Shown here: piece by piece, positions 58,156 to 64,000 of the stretch
Layout: every line of letters starts with the position of its first letter
How positions within the stretch are numbered: position 1 is the stretch's first letter
Source: Ensifer adhaerens
Lineage (GTDB): Bacteria > Pseudomonadota > Alphaproteobacteria > Rhizobiales > Rhizobiaceae
Assembly (NCBI RefSeq): GCF_001270265.1
Contig: NZ_LGAP01000013.1
Location: 62,001-126,000, forward strand
DNA length: 64,000 nt
Direction of reading: 5' to 3'
The notes under the pieces: model-generated
What the model was told of the DNA's origin: nothing
Database searches by the model: none
The model's input: only the letters and a program-made list of their open reading frames with translations
Program-made: the position numbers and the translations under genes

Positions 58156-58653
58156 TCATTGAATGACGAAGGTTCTGAACATAACATTGGTTACGCGCCC
58201 ATCTGAGCGCAGGTCAACCCGTTCCTGGATGTCATCCCGCAGATATTGGAAGCCGCGCGGCCCCTGGATCTGCTGCAGCGACACGGTTTTCAGATAGGCG
58301 GCGATATCCTGGTGAATCTGCTCGGCCATGGCCGGGTCCGGAGCGCCGTCGAACTGCAAAGCCACCTCGATCCGGATCCAGTTTTCCGAGGGATAGGCAA
58401 GGTTCGTGGTGATCGGCTCGAGCTGGACGACGCCGTTGGCCTCGGTGGCGATCTTCGGCACGCCCTCCTCGCCGGTCGCGTTCGGAGCGACGTCCTTGGT
58501 CGCTTCCACCTGTTCCTTGGGCGGCGGTGGCGCCAGCATGCCGCCGACCAGCCAGCCGCCGCCGCCGGCGACGAGCGTCAGGACGGCGACAATCGCGATC
58601 GTCATCACCTTCGACGGTGATTTCGCGGGCGCGGCGGTTTCGAGTTCTTCCAT
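58156..58653 (-). CDS. fliL: Flagellar basal-body-associated protein FliL
   Basis: The 165-aa product has one membrane helix (VMTIAIVAVLTLVAGGGGWL) near residues 17-36, then a periplasmic domain with NWIRIEVALQFDG and a C-terminal VTNVMFRTFVIQ, the FliL ending. It associates with stators around the MS ring. It lies between flgH and fliP. Confidence 0.92.
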   Translation of the reverse strand: MEELETAAPAKSPSKVMTIAIVAVLTLVAGGGGWLVGGMLAPPPPKEQVEATKDVAPNATGEEGVPKIATEANGVVQLEPITTNLAYPSENWIRIEVALQFDGAPDPAMAEQIHQDIAAYLKTVSLQQIQGPRGFQYLRDDIQERVDLRSDGRVTNVMFRTFVIQ

Positions 58654-58671
58654 CTTGCCATTCCCTGCCGA

Positions 58672-59382
58672 TCAGATCGGCGAAATCAAATCCATGATCT
58701 GCTGGCCGTAAGGCGGCTGCTGCACTTCGGTAAGGCGGCCGCGGCCACCATAGGAAATGCGCGCCTCGGCAATGCGGTCGTAGGAGATCACGTTGTTGGC
58801 ATCGACGTCCTGCGTGCGCACGATACCGGCGACATTGAGGATGCGAAGCTCGTGGTTGACGCGAACCTCCTGCGAACCGCTGATCAAGAGGTTGCCATTC
58901 TCGAGCACTCCGGTGACAACCGCTGCGACAAGCAGCTGCAGCTTTTCGGACCGCTCGGTCGTGCCGTCGCCTTCGGTCTTGGTGTTGGAGCCATATTCCA
59001 GTTCACCCGACCAACCGAAGTCGCTGGCCTCCGACTGGCCGCTCGCGCCGATGTTGAAGCCGCTGGTGTTCTTGCGGCTGCGGTCGGTCTTGTTGTCGAA
59101 CGACGCCTTGTCGTTGATGGCGATCTCGACAGTCAGGATGTCGCCGACGTTAAGCGCGCGCGCATCCTTGAAGAGCGCCGACTGCTGGTCGTTCCAGAGC
59201 GAGAAACCGTTGGCCACGTGGCGCGGCTCCTTGGGGTACATGGCAAGCTGCGGCGTCTGGGTATACTGCAGACCGCTGCCGATCGGGCTCATGGCAGGGG
59301 CGCGGCCGATCTCGTTGAAAGCCTGGTTCTGACATCCTGCGAGGAGGCCCGCGGCCAAGACGGCCGTTAGACGCATTTTCAT
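58672..59382 (-). CDS. flgH: Flagellar L-ring lipoprotein FlgH
   Basis: The 236-aa product has a lipoprotein signal peptide with lipobox LLAGC (cysteine 17). FlgH motifs follow: SLWNDQQSALFKDARALNVG, LLVAAVVTGVLENGNLLISG and SQEVRVNHELRILNVAGIVR. It forms the outer-membrane ring. Its start overlaps the motE stop by 4 bases. Confidence 0.95.
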   Translation of the reverse strand: MKMRLTAVLAAGLLAGCQNQAFNEIGRAPAMSPIGSGLQYTQTPQLAMYPKEPRHVANGFSLWNDQQSALFKDARALNVGDILTVEIAINDKASFDNKTDRSRKNTSGFNIGASGQSEASDFGWSGELEYGSNTKTEGDGTTERSEKLQLLVAAVVTGVLENGNLLISGSQEVRVNHELRILNVAGIVRTQDVDANNVISYDRIAEARISYGGRGRLTEVQQPPYGQQIMDLISPI

Positions 59383-59915
59383 GATGGTTCCTTCGAGGTG
59401 TTCGGATCGCTGGCACTCGAGATGATGTTGGTCAGAATGGCCGCCTTTTCGTCGCTCATTTCGCTGAGGATCAGCGACGATTGGCGCGCCGGCAGGCGCA
59501 TGACGATCGCGGCCGCAATCTCCGGATTGACCATTTCAAGCTTACCCGCGGCAGCATCCGGCTTCATCGTCTTGTAGATGCCAACGAGACCGATCTCGGC
59601 CTGCTTGAGGAATTCGTTGCGGCGTTTCAGCCAGTCTTCGTATTCCTCGCGGCGCTTTTCGAGCGTAGCAATCCGGTCGTCGACATTCGCCTGAAGAGCT
59701 TCCAGCTCCTTGCGCTGCAGAACGTAGCGCTGGTCGCGGGCAGCATCGGCGATATTGGTGCAGAACTGCTGGATTTCATTGGCGGTGGCGTTGCTGGCAG
59801 GCGGCGCGGTGACGTCCTGGGCAAACGCGCCGGGCATCGCCAGCATCGAAGCGACGGCAGCCGAGGCGAGCAGGACATTGCAGGATCTTCCGAGTAGACG
59901 ATCGATGTTCATCAT
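59379..59915 (-). CDS. motE: MotE, chaperone of MotC
   Basis: The 178-aa product has a signal peptide (NVLLASAAVASMLAMPGAFA), then a coiled coil (RKELEALQANVDDRIATLEK) and a C-terminal MgtE-N-like part (PEIAAAIVMRLPARQSSLIL). In Sinorhizobium MotE is periplasmic and needed for MotC stability. It is coupled to flgI and flgH by 4-base overlaps. Confidence 0.9.
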   Translation of the reverse strand: MMNIDRLLGRSCNVLLASAAVASMLAMPGAFAQDVTAPPASNATANEIQQFCTNIADAARDQRYVLQRKELEALQANVDDRIATLEKRREEYEDWLKRRNEFLKQAEIGLVGIYKTMKPDAAAGKLEMVNPEIAAAIVMRLPARQSSLILSEMSDEKAAILTNIISSASDPNTSKEPS

Positions 59916-61027
59916 TGCAGGACAAGCTCCGCCTGAAGGGCCCCGGCCGTTTTGATGCTTTGCAGGATGGCGATGATGCCGTCGGGCTTGACGCCGATAT
60001 TGTTGAGACCTGCAACGAGAGACCGGAGGCTCGAGCCGTTGAGAATGGCGACCGTGCCCCCGTCGGACTGTGCCTGGATGGTGGTGTTCGGCTCCAGCGC
60101 CGTCTGGCCACGCGAGAACGGCAGCGGCTGAACGACGGTCGGCGTTTCACTGACCTCCACGGTCAAGGTGCCGTAGCTGACGGCCACCTCGTTGACGCGC
60201 ACGTCCTGACCGATGACGATCGTGCCGGTGCGCTCGTTGATGACGACCCTTGCCGGGACATCGGTTTCGATGACGATGTTTTCGATGTCCGCCATCAGCC
60301 GCGCGAGATCCGCCATCTTCGGCTTTTCAACGAGAACGGCCTGCGAGTCCCGAGCTTCGGCGATACGACCACCATATTGCCCGGCGGCATATTTGTTGAT
60401 TGCCGCCGCCATGCCGACCGCGGTGGAAAAATCAGGGTTGCGCAACTGCAGCACAAGATTGAAACCGTCCTTGAACTTCGACGGCAGTTCGCGCTCGATG
60501 ATGGCGCCGTTCGGCACGCGGCCTGAGGTCGTCACCCCCTGATTGAGCGTTGCCGCGTCGCCTTCCGCATTGAAACCGGTGACGACGACCGAGCCCTGAG
60601 CTACTGCATAGATCTGGCCGTCGGCGCCCGAAAGCGAGGTCATCACCAGAGTGCCGCCGCGCAGCGACGTGGAATCGCCGAGCGATCCGACCGTCACGTC
60701 GACGCGGCTGCCGGGGCTGGCGAAGGGCGGCAGGTTCGCCGTGACGAGAACGGCCGCGACGTTGCGCGTGCGCGATTCGCCGCCCTGGGTCGAGATGCCG
60801 AGGTTCTGCAGCATGGCGCGCATCGATTGATCGGTAAACGGTGACGAGCGCAGGCTGTCGCCCGTTCCCTGTAGGCCGACGACGAGGCCATAGCCGATGA
60901 GCTGGTTGTCACGGCCGGCCTGCAGCGAGGCAACGTCCTTGATCCGCGACGCGCCGAAGGCGGGCGTCACCGCTGTGGACAGCGCGACGGCCAGCGTCAG
61001 GAACCATTTGCAGGCAAGCATTTTCAT
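59912..61027 (-). CDS. flgI: Flagellar P-ring protein FlgI
   Basis: The 371-aa product has a signal peptide (LTLAVALSTAVTPAFGASRI) and FlgI motifs: IKDVASLQAGRDNQLIGYGL, VGLQGTGDSLRSSPFT and VRVNEVAVSYGTLTVEVSE. It builds the periplasmic ring around the rod. It is coupled to flgA and motE by 4-base overlaps. Confidence 0.96.
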   Translation of the reverse strand: MKMLACKWFLTLAVALSTAVTPAFGASRIKDVASLQAGRDNQLIGYGLVVGLQGTGDSLRSSPFTDQSMRAMLQNLGISTQGGESRTRNVAAVLVTANLPPFASPGSRVDVTVGSLGDSTSLRGGTLVMTSLSGADGQIYAVAQGSVVVTGFNAEGDAATLNQGVTTSGRVPNGAIIERELPSKFKDGFNLVLQLRNPDFSTAVGMAAAINKYAAGQYGGRIAEARDSQAVLVEKPKMADLARLMADIENIVIETDVPARVVINERTGTIVIGQDVRVNEVAVSYGTLTVEVSETPTVVQPLPFSRGQTALEPNTTIQAQSDGGTVAILNGSSLRSLVAGLNNIGVKPDGIIAILQSIKTAGALQAELVLQ

Positions 61028-61536
61028 TTCGCCACCACATGTATCGTGCCGTCGGCCATCACCGTTCCGGAAACGATAACGCCAGTATCAATGTTGCGAG
61101 CCCGGATCAGGTCGCCGATCGCGGCGTCCTCAAGGGGCGAACCGGCCGCGCTGATGGTCAGGCCGCCATTGCTGAAGACCAGACGGACCGTGGAGCCGCG
61201 CTCGACCGCGTATTGCTCGCGCAGAGCGGAGGCCAGGATGACGCGGCCTGGGAGCAGCGTGCGCTTGCTGACCTTGCCGTCGATTTCGCTCAACGTCCTG
61301 ACGTAGCCGTCCGTCAAATCGGGGTTGGTCACGTCGACGACCTCGAGCCTGCTCGCGTCGATCGCTTCGCCGGGGTAGATGGTCTGCTTGGGGATGACCG
61401 CCGTCAGCCGTTCCGCAAAGCCTGCCGAAGGCGACAGGAAAGCGGCGGCAAGCAAAATGCCTGCCACCACGTGCCGCGCCCTTGGCGCGGAACCGTCCTT
61501 CTGAGCTGTCATTCCTGCGGCTCGGCGAAACGTCAT
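61024..61536 (-). CDS. flgA: P-ring assembly chaperone FlgA
   Basis: The 170-aa product has an N-terminal signal segment (VVAGILLAAAFLSPSAGFA) and an SAF-type domain (VIPKQTIYPGEAIDASRLEV, LLPGRVILASALREQYAV), ending in DTGVIVSGTVMADGTIHVVA. It assists FlgI. This is the short FlgA form of rhizobia. The start at 61536 follows AGAGGGGG; the ATG at 61512 is an alternative. Confidence 0.93.
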   Translation of the reverse strand: MTFRRAAGMTAQKDGSAPRARHVVAGILLAAAFLSPSAGFAERLTAVIPKQTIYPGEAIDASRLEVVDVTNPDLTDGYVRTLSEIDGKVSKRTLLPGRVILASALREQYAVERGSTVRLVFSNGGLTISAAGSPLEDAAIGDLIRARNIDTGVIVSGTVMADGTIHVVAK

Positions 61537-61553
61537 GTTTGCCCCCTCTTCCG

Positions 61554-62342
61554 TTACCTGAGGTTCTTGCTCACCGTAGCCGCCATTTCGTCTGCGGCCT
61601 GGATGATCTTGGAGTTCATCTCATAGGCGCGCTGGGCCGAGATCAGGTCGGTGATTTCCTTGACCGGATCGACATTCGACGCTTCGAGATACTTCTGCTT
61701 GATCAGAGCAAAGCCCGGATCGGCCGGCGTGCCGACGATCGGCTCGCCGGAGGCAGGCGTCTGCTTGAAGAGGTTTTCGCCCTGTGGCTCGAGGCCCGCT
61801 TCATTGACGAAGTTGGCAACCGTCAGCTGGCCGATCTCCTGCATCGCCGGATCGTTGCCGATGCGCACCATGACCTGGCCGGAGCTGGTAAAGGCGATTT
61901 CGGTGGCGTCCTGCGGAACGGTAATGCCCGGCACGACGGTGTAGCCGTCGATGGTGACCAGCTGGCCCTGCGCATTCTTGTTGAAGGCGCCCGCACGGGT
62001 ATAGACCGTCTCTCCATCCGGCGTTTCGACCTGGAACCAGCCGCGACCGACCAGCGCGAGGTCATAGTCGTTGCCGGTGCTGACGAGGCTGCCCTGGATA
62101 TGCAGGTTGCGCACCGCGGCCGTCTGGACGCCGAGACCGATGATCGCGCCTTCCGGAACGATCGCCTGGTTGGAACGGTTCGGCACGCCCTGGGCGCGCT
62201 CGGTTTGATAGAGCAGGTCGGAAAACTCTGCGCGGGCACGCTTGTAGCCGGTCGTGTTGATGTTCGCGATGTTGTTCGCGATCACTTCAAGGTTCAGCTG
62301 CTGGGCGTTCATGCCGGTTGCGGCAATGGAAAGGGCCTTCAT
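61554..62342 (-). CDS. flgG: Flagellar distal rod protein FlgG
   Basis: The 262-aa product has the rod signature near the N-terminus ([20 protein letters not shown]), the middle motif [20 protein letters not shown], and the C-terminal [20 protein letters not shown]. Length is normal. It lies 11 bases after fliE. Confidence 0.96.
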   Translation of the reverse strand: MKALSIAATGMNAQQLNLEVIANNIANINTTGYKRARAEFSDLLYQTERAQGVPNRSNQAIVPEGAIIGLGVQTAAVRNLHIQGSLVSTGNDYDLALVGRGWFQVETPDGETVYTRAGAFNKNAQGQLVTIDGYTVVPGITVPQDATEIAFTSSGQVMVRIGNDPAMQEIGQLTVANFVNEAGLEPQGENLFKQTPASGEPIVGTPADPGFALIKQKYLEASNVDPVKEITDLISAQRAYEMNSKIIQAADEMAATVSKNLR

Positions 62343-62353
62343 GTCTCGTTCCT

Positions 62354-62695
62354 TCAGATCTGCATGCGCGCGATTTCGAGGTAGGCGGTCACCACCTTGT
62401 CGCGGATCGCGATTGCGGTCTGGAGCGACTGCTCGGCATTCATCACCGCATCGACGACTTCACGGGTGTTCGCCTGGCCGCGGATGCCGTCGAGCGATGC
62501 GCCTTCGGCCTTCTTCATGGCGCCGATGGCGTCGGTCGCCATGTCGCCGAGAACCGAGGCAAAGCTCTGGGATTGCGGGGCGGCCTGGGTAGCGGCAGCT
62601 GCACCGAAAACCGACGACGAAGAGGACGTAAGGCGAGTACCTTCGGCCTCTTTCATGACCGAAAATGCGCCGACAGAATTAATTGCGTCGATCAT
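62354..62695 (-). CDS. fliE: Flagellar hook-basal body protein FliE
   Basis: The 113-aa product ends with the FliE motif [34 protein letters not shown]. It joins the MS ring to the rod. The start shares a base with the flgC stop, so the two are coupled. Confidence 0.94.
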   Translation of the reverse strand: MIDAINSVGAFSVMKEAEGTRLTSSSSSVFGAAAATQAAPQSQSFASVLGDMATDAIGAMKKAEGASLDGIRGQANTREVVDAVMNAEQSLQTAIAIRDKVVTAYLEIARMQI

Positions 62696-63114
62696 TATTG
62701 TGATGCTCTCAACAGGTCGATTGTTTGGGAAACCAGGTCGCGCGACTGCTTGATCGTCTGCAGGTTGGCCTCGTAGGCGCGGTTGGCTTCGCGCATATCC
62801 GCCATTTCGACCAGGATGTTGACGTTCGGCATCTTGACCATGCCCTTCTCGTCGGCGGCCGGGTTGCCCGGATCGAACTCGATGGTGAAGTTCGAATCGT
62901 CCGTGCCGAGCCGCTCGATCTCGACAAGCGACGCGCCGCTGGCCCTGTCGACCTCGGCTGCAAAGCTGATCGTCTTGCGCCGGTACGGATCGGCGCCGGG
63001 TACGTCGCCGGAGGAGCGCGCATTGGCGATGTTTTCGGAAACGATACGCAGGCGGGTCGATTCTGCCTGCAGACCGGAGGCCGAGACCTTCATGGCCGAA
63101 GTCAAAGGATCCAT
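62695..63114 (-). CDS. flgC: Flagellar proximal rod protein FlgC
   Basis: The 139-aa product starts [20 protein letters not shown] with the rod signature [20 protein letters not shown] and ends with the FlgC element [20 protein letters not shown]. It lies 5 bases after flgB. Confidence 0.95.
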   Translation of the reverse strand: MDPLTSAMKVSASGLQAESTRLRIVSENIANARSSGDVPGADPYRRKTISFAAEVDRASGASLVEIERLGTDDSNFTIEFDPGNPAADEKGMVKMPNVNILVEMADMREANRAYEANLQTIKQSRDLVSQTIDLLRASQ

Positions 63115-63119
63115 GGTTG

Positions 63120-63500
63120 TTACTTCCGTACCGTCATGAGCATCATTCGGTGAAACGCTTTGACGAGCCCGGCACTGAGCTCGTAGTCGCGCTTGATCTC
63201 ACCGGTCTTCATCATTTCCTGCTCGATCGCGACGCTGTTGCCGGATTGCTGGATCTGAACGCCGTCGAGCATGCCGACCTCGGCCACCTGCGAGGCTTCG
63301 AGGCTCTCGGTGAAGTGCGCCTTGTGGGTCGCGGCCATCTGGATGCCGGTGTTTTCCAACACGCTTTCGAACGGCTTGACGTCCTTGGCCTTGTAATGCG
63401 GCGTATTCGCATTGGCGATGTTGCCGGCCACCACGTTCTGGCGGACGGTCAGCCACTGGGCCTGCCGGGACGCGAGTTCGAAAAGCTGAATCGGTTGCAT
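63120..63500 (-). CDS. flgB: Flagellar proximal rod protein FlgB
   Basis: The 126-aa product has the rod signature [20 protein letters not shown] near residue 20 and the C-terminal [12 protein letters not shown]. The start at 63500 ([11 protein letters not shown]) is chosen because TGGAG lies a few bases upstream; ATGs at 63512 and further upstream (63614) are in frame but not needed. It is the first gene of the basal-body operon in this window, 174 bases downstream of the edge gene. Confidence 0.93.
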   Translation of the reverse strand: MQPIQLFELASRQAQWLTVRQNVVAGNIANANTPHYKAKDVKPFESVLENTGIQMAATHKAHFTESLEASQVAEVGMLDGVQIQQSGNSVAIEQEMMKTGEIKRDYELSAGLVKAFHRMMLMTVRK

Positions 63501-63674
63501 CAAAAGCTCCATGCTTGGTGATGCGAACCTAGGTCGGTAATCTTGCGTGGGACTTGTCGTTGGAAACAAGCTTGGCGCGGGCGCCGGAACACGTCCGGAT
63601 GCGCACGACATCATCCGCTGCGGATTACGATGAATCCGCGGCAGAGAAAGACTTTCAATAAATGCAGTGGCTGG

Positions 63675-64000
63675 TCAGTCGGCCTGATAGACGTCGCCGC
63701 TCGAAGTGATCATCACCCAGCGTCCATCGCGCTCTTCGAGTGTCGCGAGGCGCGTGTTGTCGGGCAGGATCGAGCCGATGCGCACGATGTACATGCCGGT
63801 CGTATCCTCGATCAGAGCGCGGCCGTTGGCCACATGCATCAGCTTGAAACCGGACTTGCCCGGGAACGGCTGCTCAAGCCCTTCCTTCGGTTCCGCACCA
63901 TCGGCGGCCGGACCGCCGCCAAGGCTTGGAATGGTCGCCGTCGTCAGTTGGTCGATCGCCGCGACGGTCTCGCCATCCATGTCGGACATTGCCAACGGCG
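63675..64000 (-). CDS. C-terminal part of a flagellar-cluster protein of unknown function, cut by window edge
   Basis: The minus-strand frame is open from the stop at 63675 to the right edge, with no stop, giving 108 codons. The end of the product (GFKLMHVANGRALIEDTTGM, YIVRIGSILPDNTRLATLEE) reads like a small beta domain. A TTG at 63995 and an ATG at 63989 are possible starts, but the frame continues beyond, so the start is probably outside. In Sinorhizobium an uncharacterised gene lies at this place between fliI and flgB, and this is probably its counterpart. Confidence 0.65.
   Translation of the reverse strand, partial: PLAMSDMDGETVAAIDQLTTATIPSLGGGPAADGAEPKEGLEQPFPGKSGFKLMHVANGRALIEDTTGMYIVRIGSILPDNTRLATLEERDGRWVMITSSGDVYQAD

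Overview
The window looks like chromosomal DNA of a Rhizobiaceae alphaproteobacterium, most likely Ensifer/Sinorhizobium. The reasons are an aceA neighbourhood, a zwf-pgl-edd cluster, an aglREFGAK-type alpha-glucoside locus, and a flagellar regulon with genes typical of this group (motC, motE, flaF, flbT, the regulator rem/ftcR, several tandem flagellins). The flagellins are short (306, 306 and 322 aa). The species is not determined. No rRNA, tRNA, CRISPR array, prophage or insertion sequence was seen.

Layout. (1) 1-5.7 kb: an HTH regulator cut by the left edge, facing isocitrate lyase (aceA) and two small downstream genes; then a frameshifted LuxR-type regulator and a LysR-type regulator. 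(2) 5.8-13.1 kb: a large methyl-accepting chemotaxis protein, a 48-aa membrane protein, an HI0933-family flavoprotein, and a glutamine-synthetase-like plus FAD-oxidoreductase pair resembling PuuA/PuuB. (3) 13.2-17.4 kb: zwf, pgl and edd, the upper Entner-Doudoroff pathway. (4) 17.5-25.8 kb: a degenerate PilZ protein, then the alpha-glucoside ABC transporter and alpha-glucosidase (aglE-F-G-A-K) facing the LacI-type regulator aglR, with near-identical palindromic operators on both sides of the promoter region. (5) 25.9-34.5 kb: folD and a small polysaccharide cluster (Wzz/GNVR protein, flippase, DUF6492 protein, WecG-type, GT4 and GT2 glycosyltransferases) without a visible priming transferase or polymerase. 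(6) 34.6-64 kb: about 29 kb of flagellar genes, almost all on the minus strand.

The flagellar block, read in the direction of transcription (right to left), starts with the basal-body operon flgB-flgC-fliE-flgG-flgA-flgI-motE-flgH-fliL-fliP, mostly with 4-base ATGA overlaps. Three flagellin genes follow, then a FliH-like gene with motB, motC, fliK and a lytic transglycosylase. Next come rem, flgE-flgK-flgL-flaF-flbT-flgD-fliQ-flhA-fliR, a FliJ-like gene, a CheL/FlgJ-like rod protein, a FlgN-like putative chaperone and a FliL-like membrane protein. One gene breaks the pattern: a TPR/O-GlcNAc-transferase-like (GT41) glycosyltransferase on the plus strand between fliP and the first flagellin, with its own terminator. 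It is a good candidate for a flagellin-modifying enzyme.

The leads I rate highest are the GT41 gene beside the flagellins, a conserved leader element 29-48 bases upstream of all three flagellin starts (a candidate FlbT or other post-transcriptional target), phased GTTAAC-type repeats upstream of the flagellins and of rem (candidate Rem sites), and the FliH-like and FliL-like genes. Terminators and operators were found by reading inverted repeats by eye. No alignment or folding program was used.
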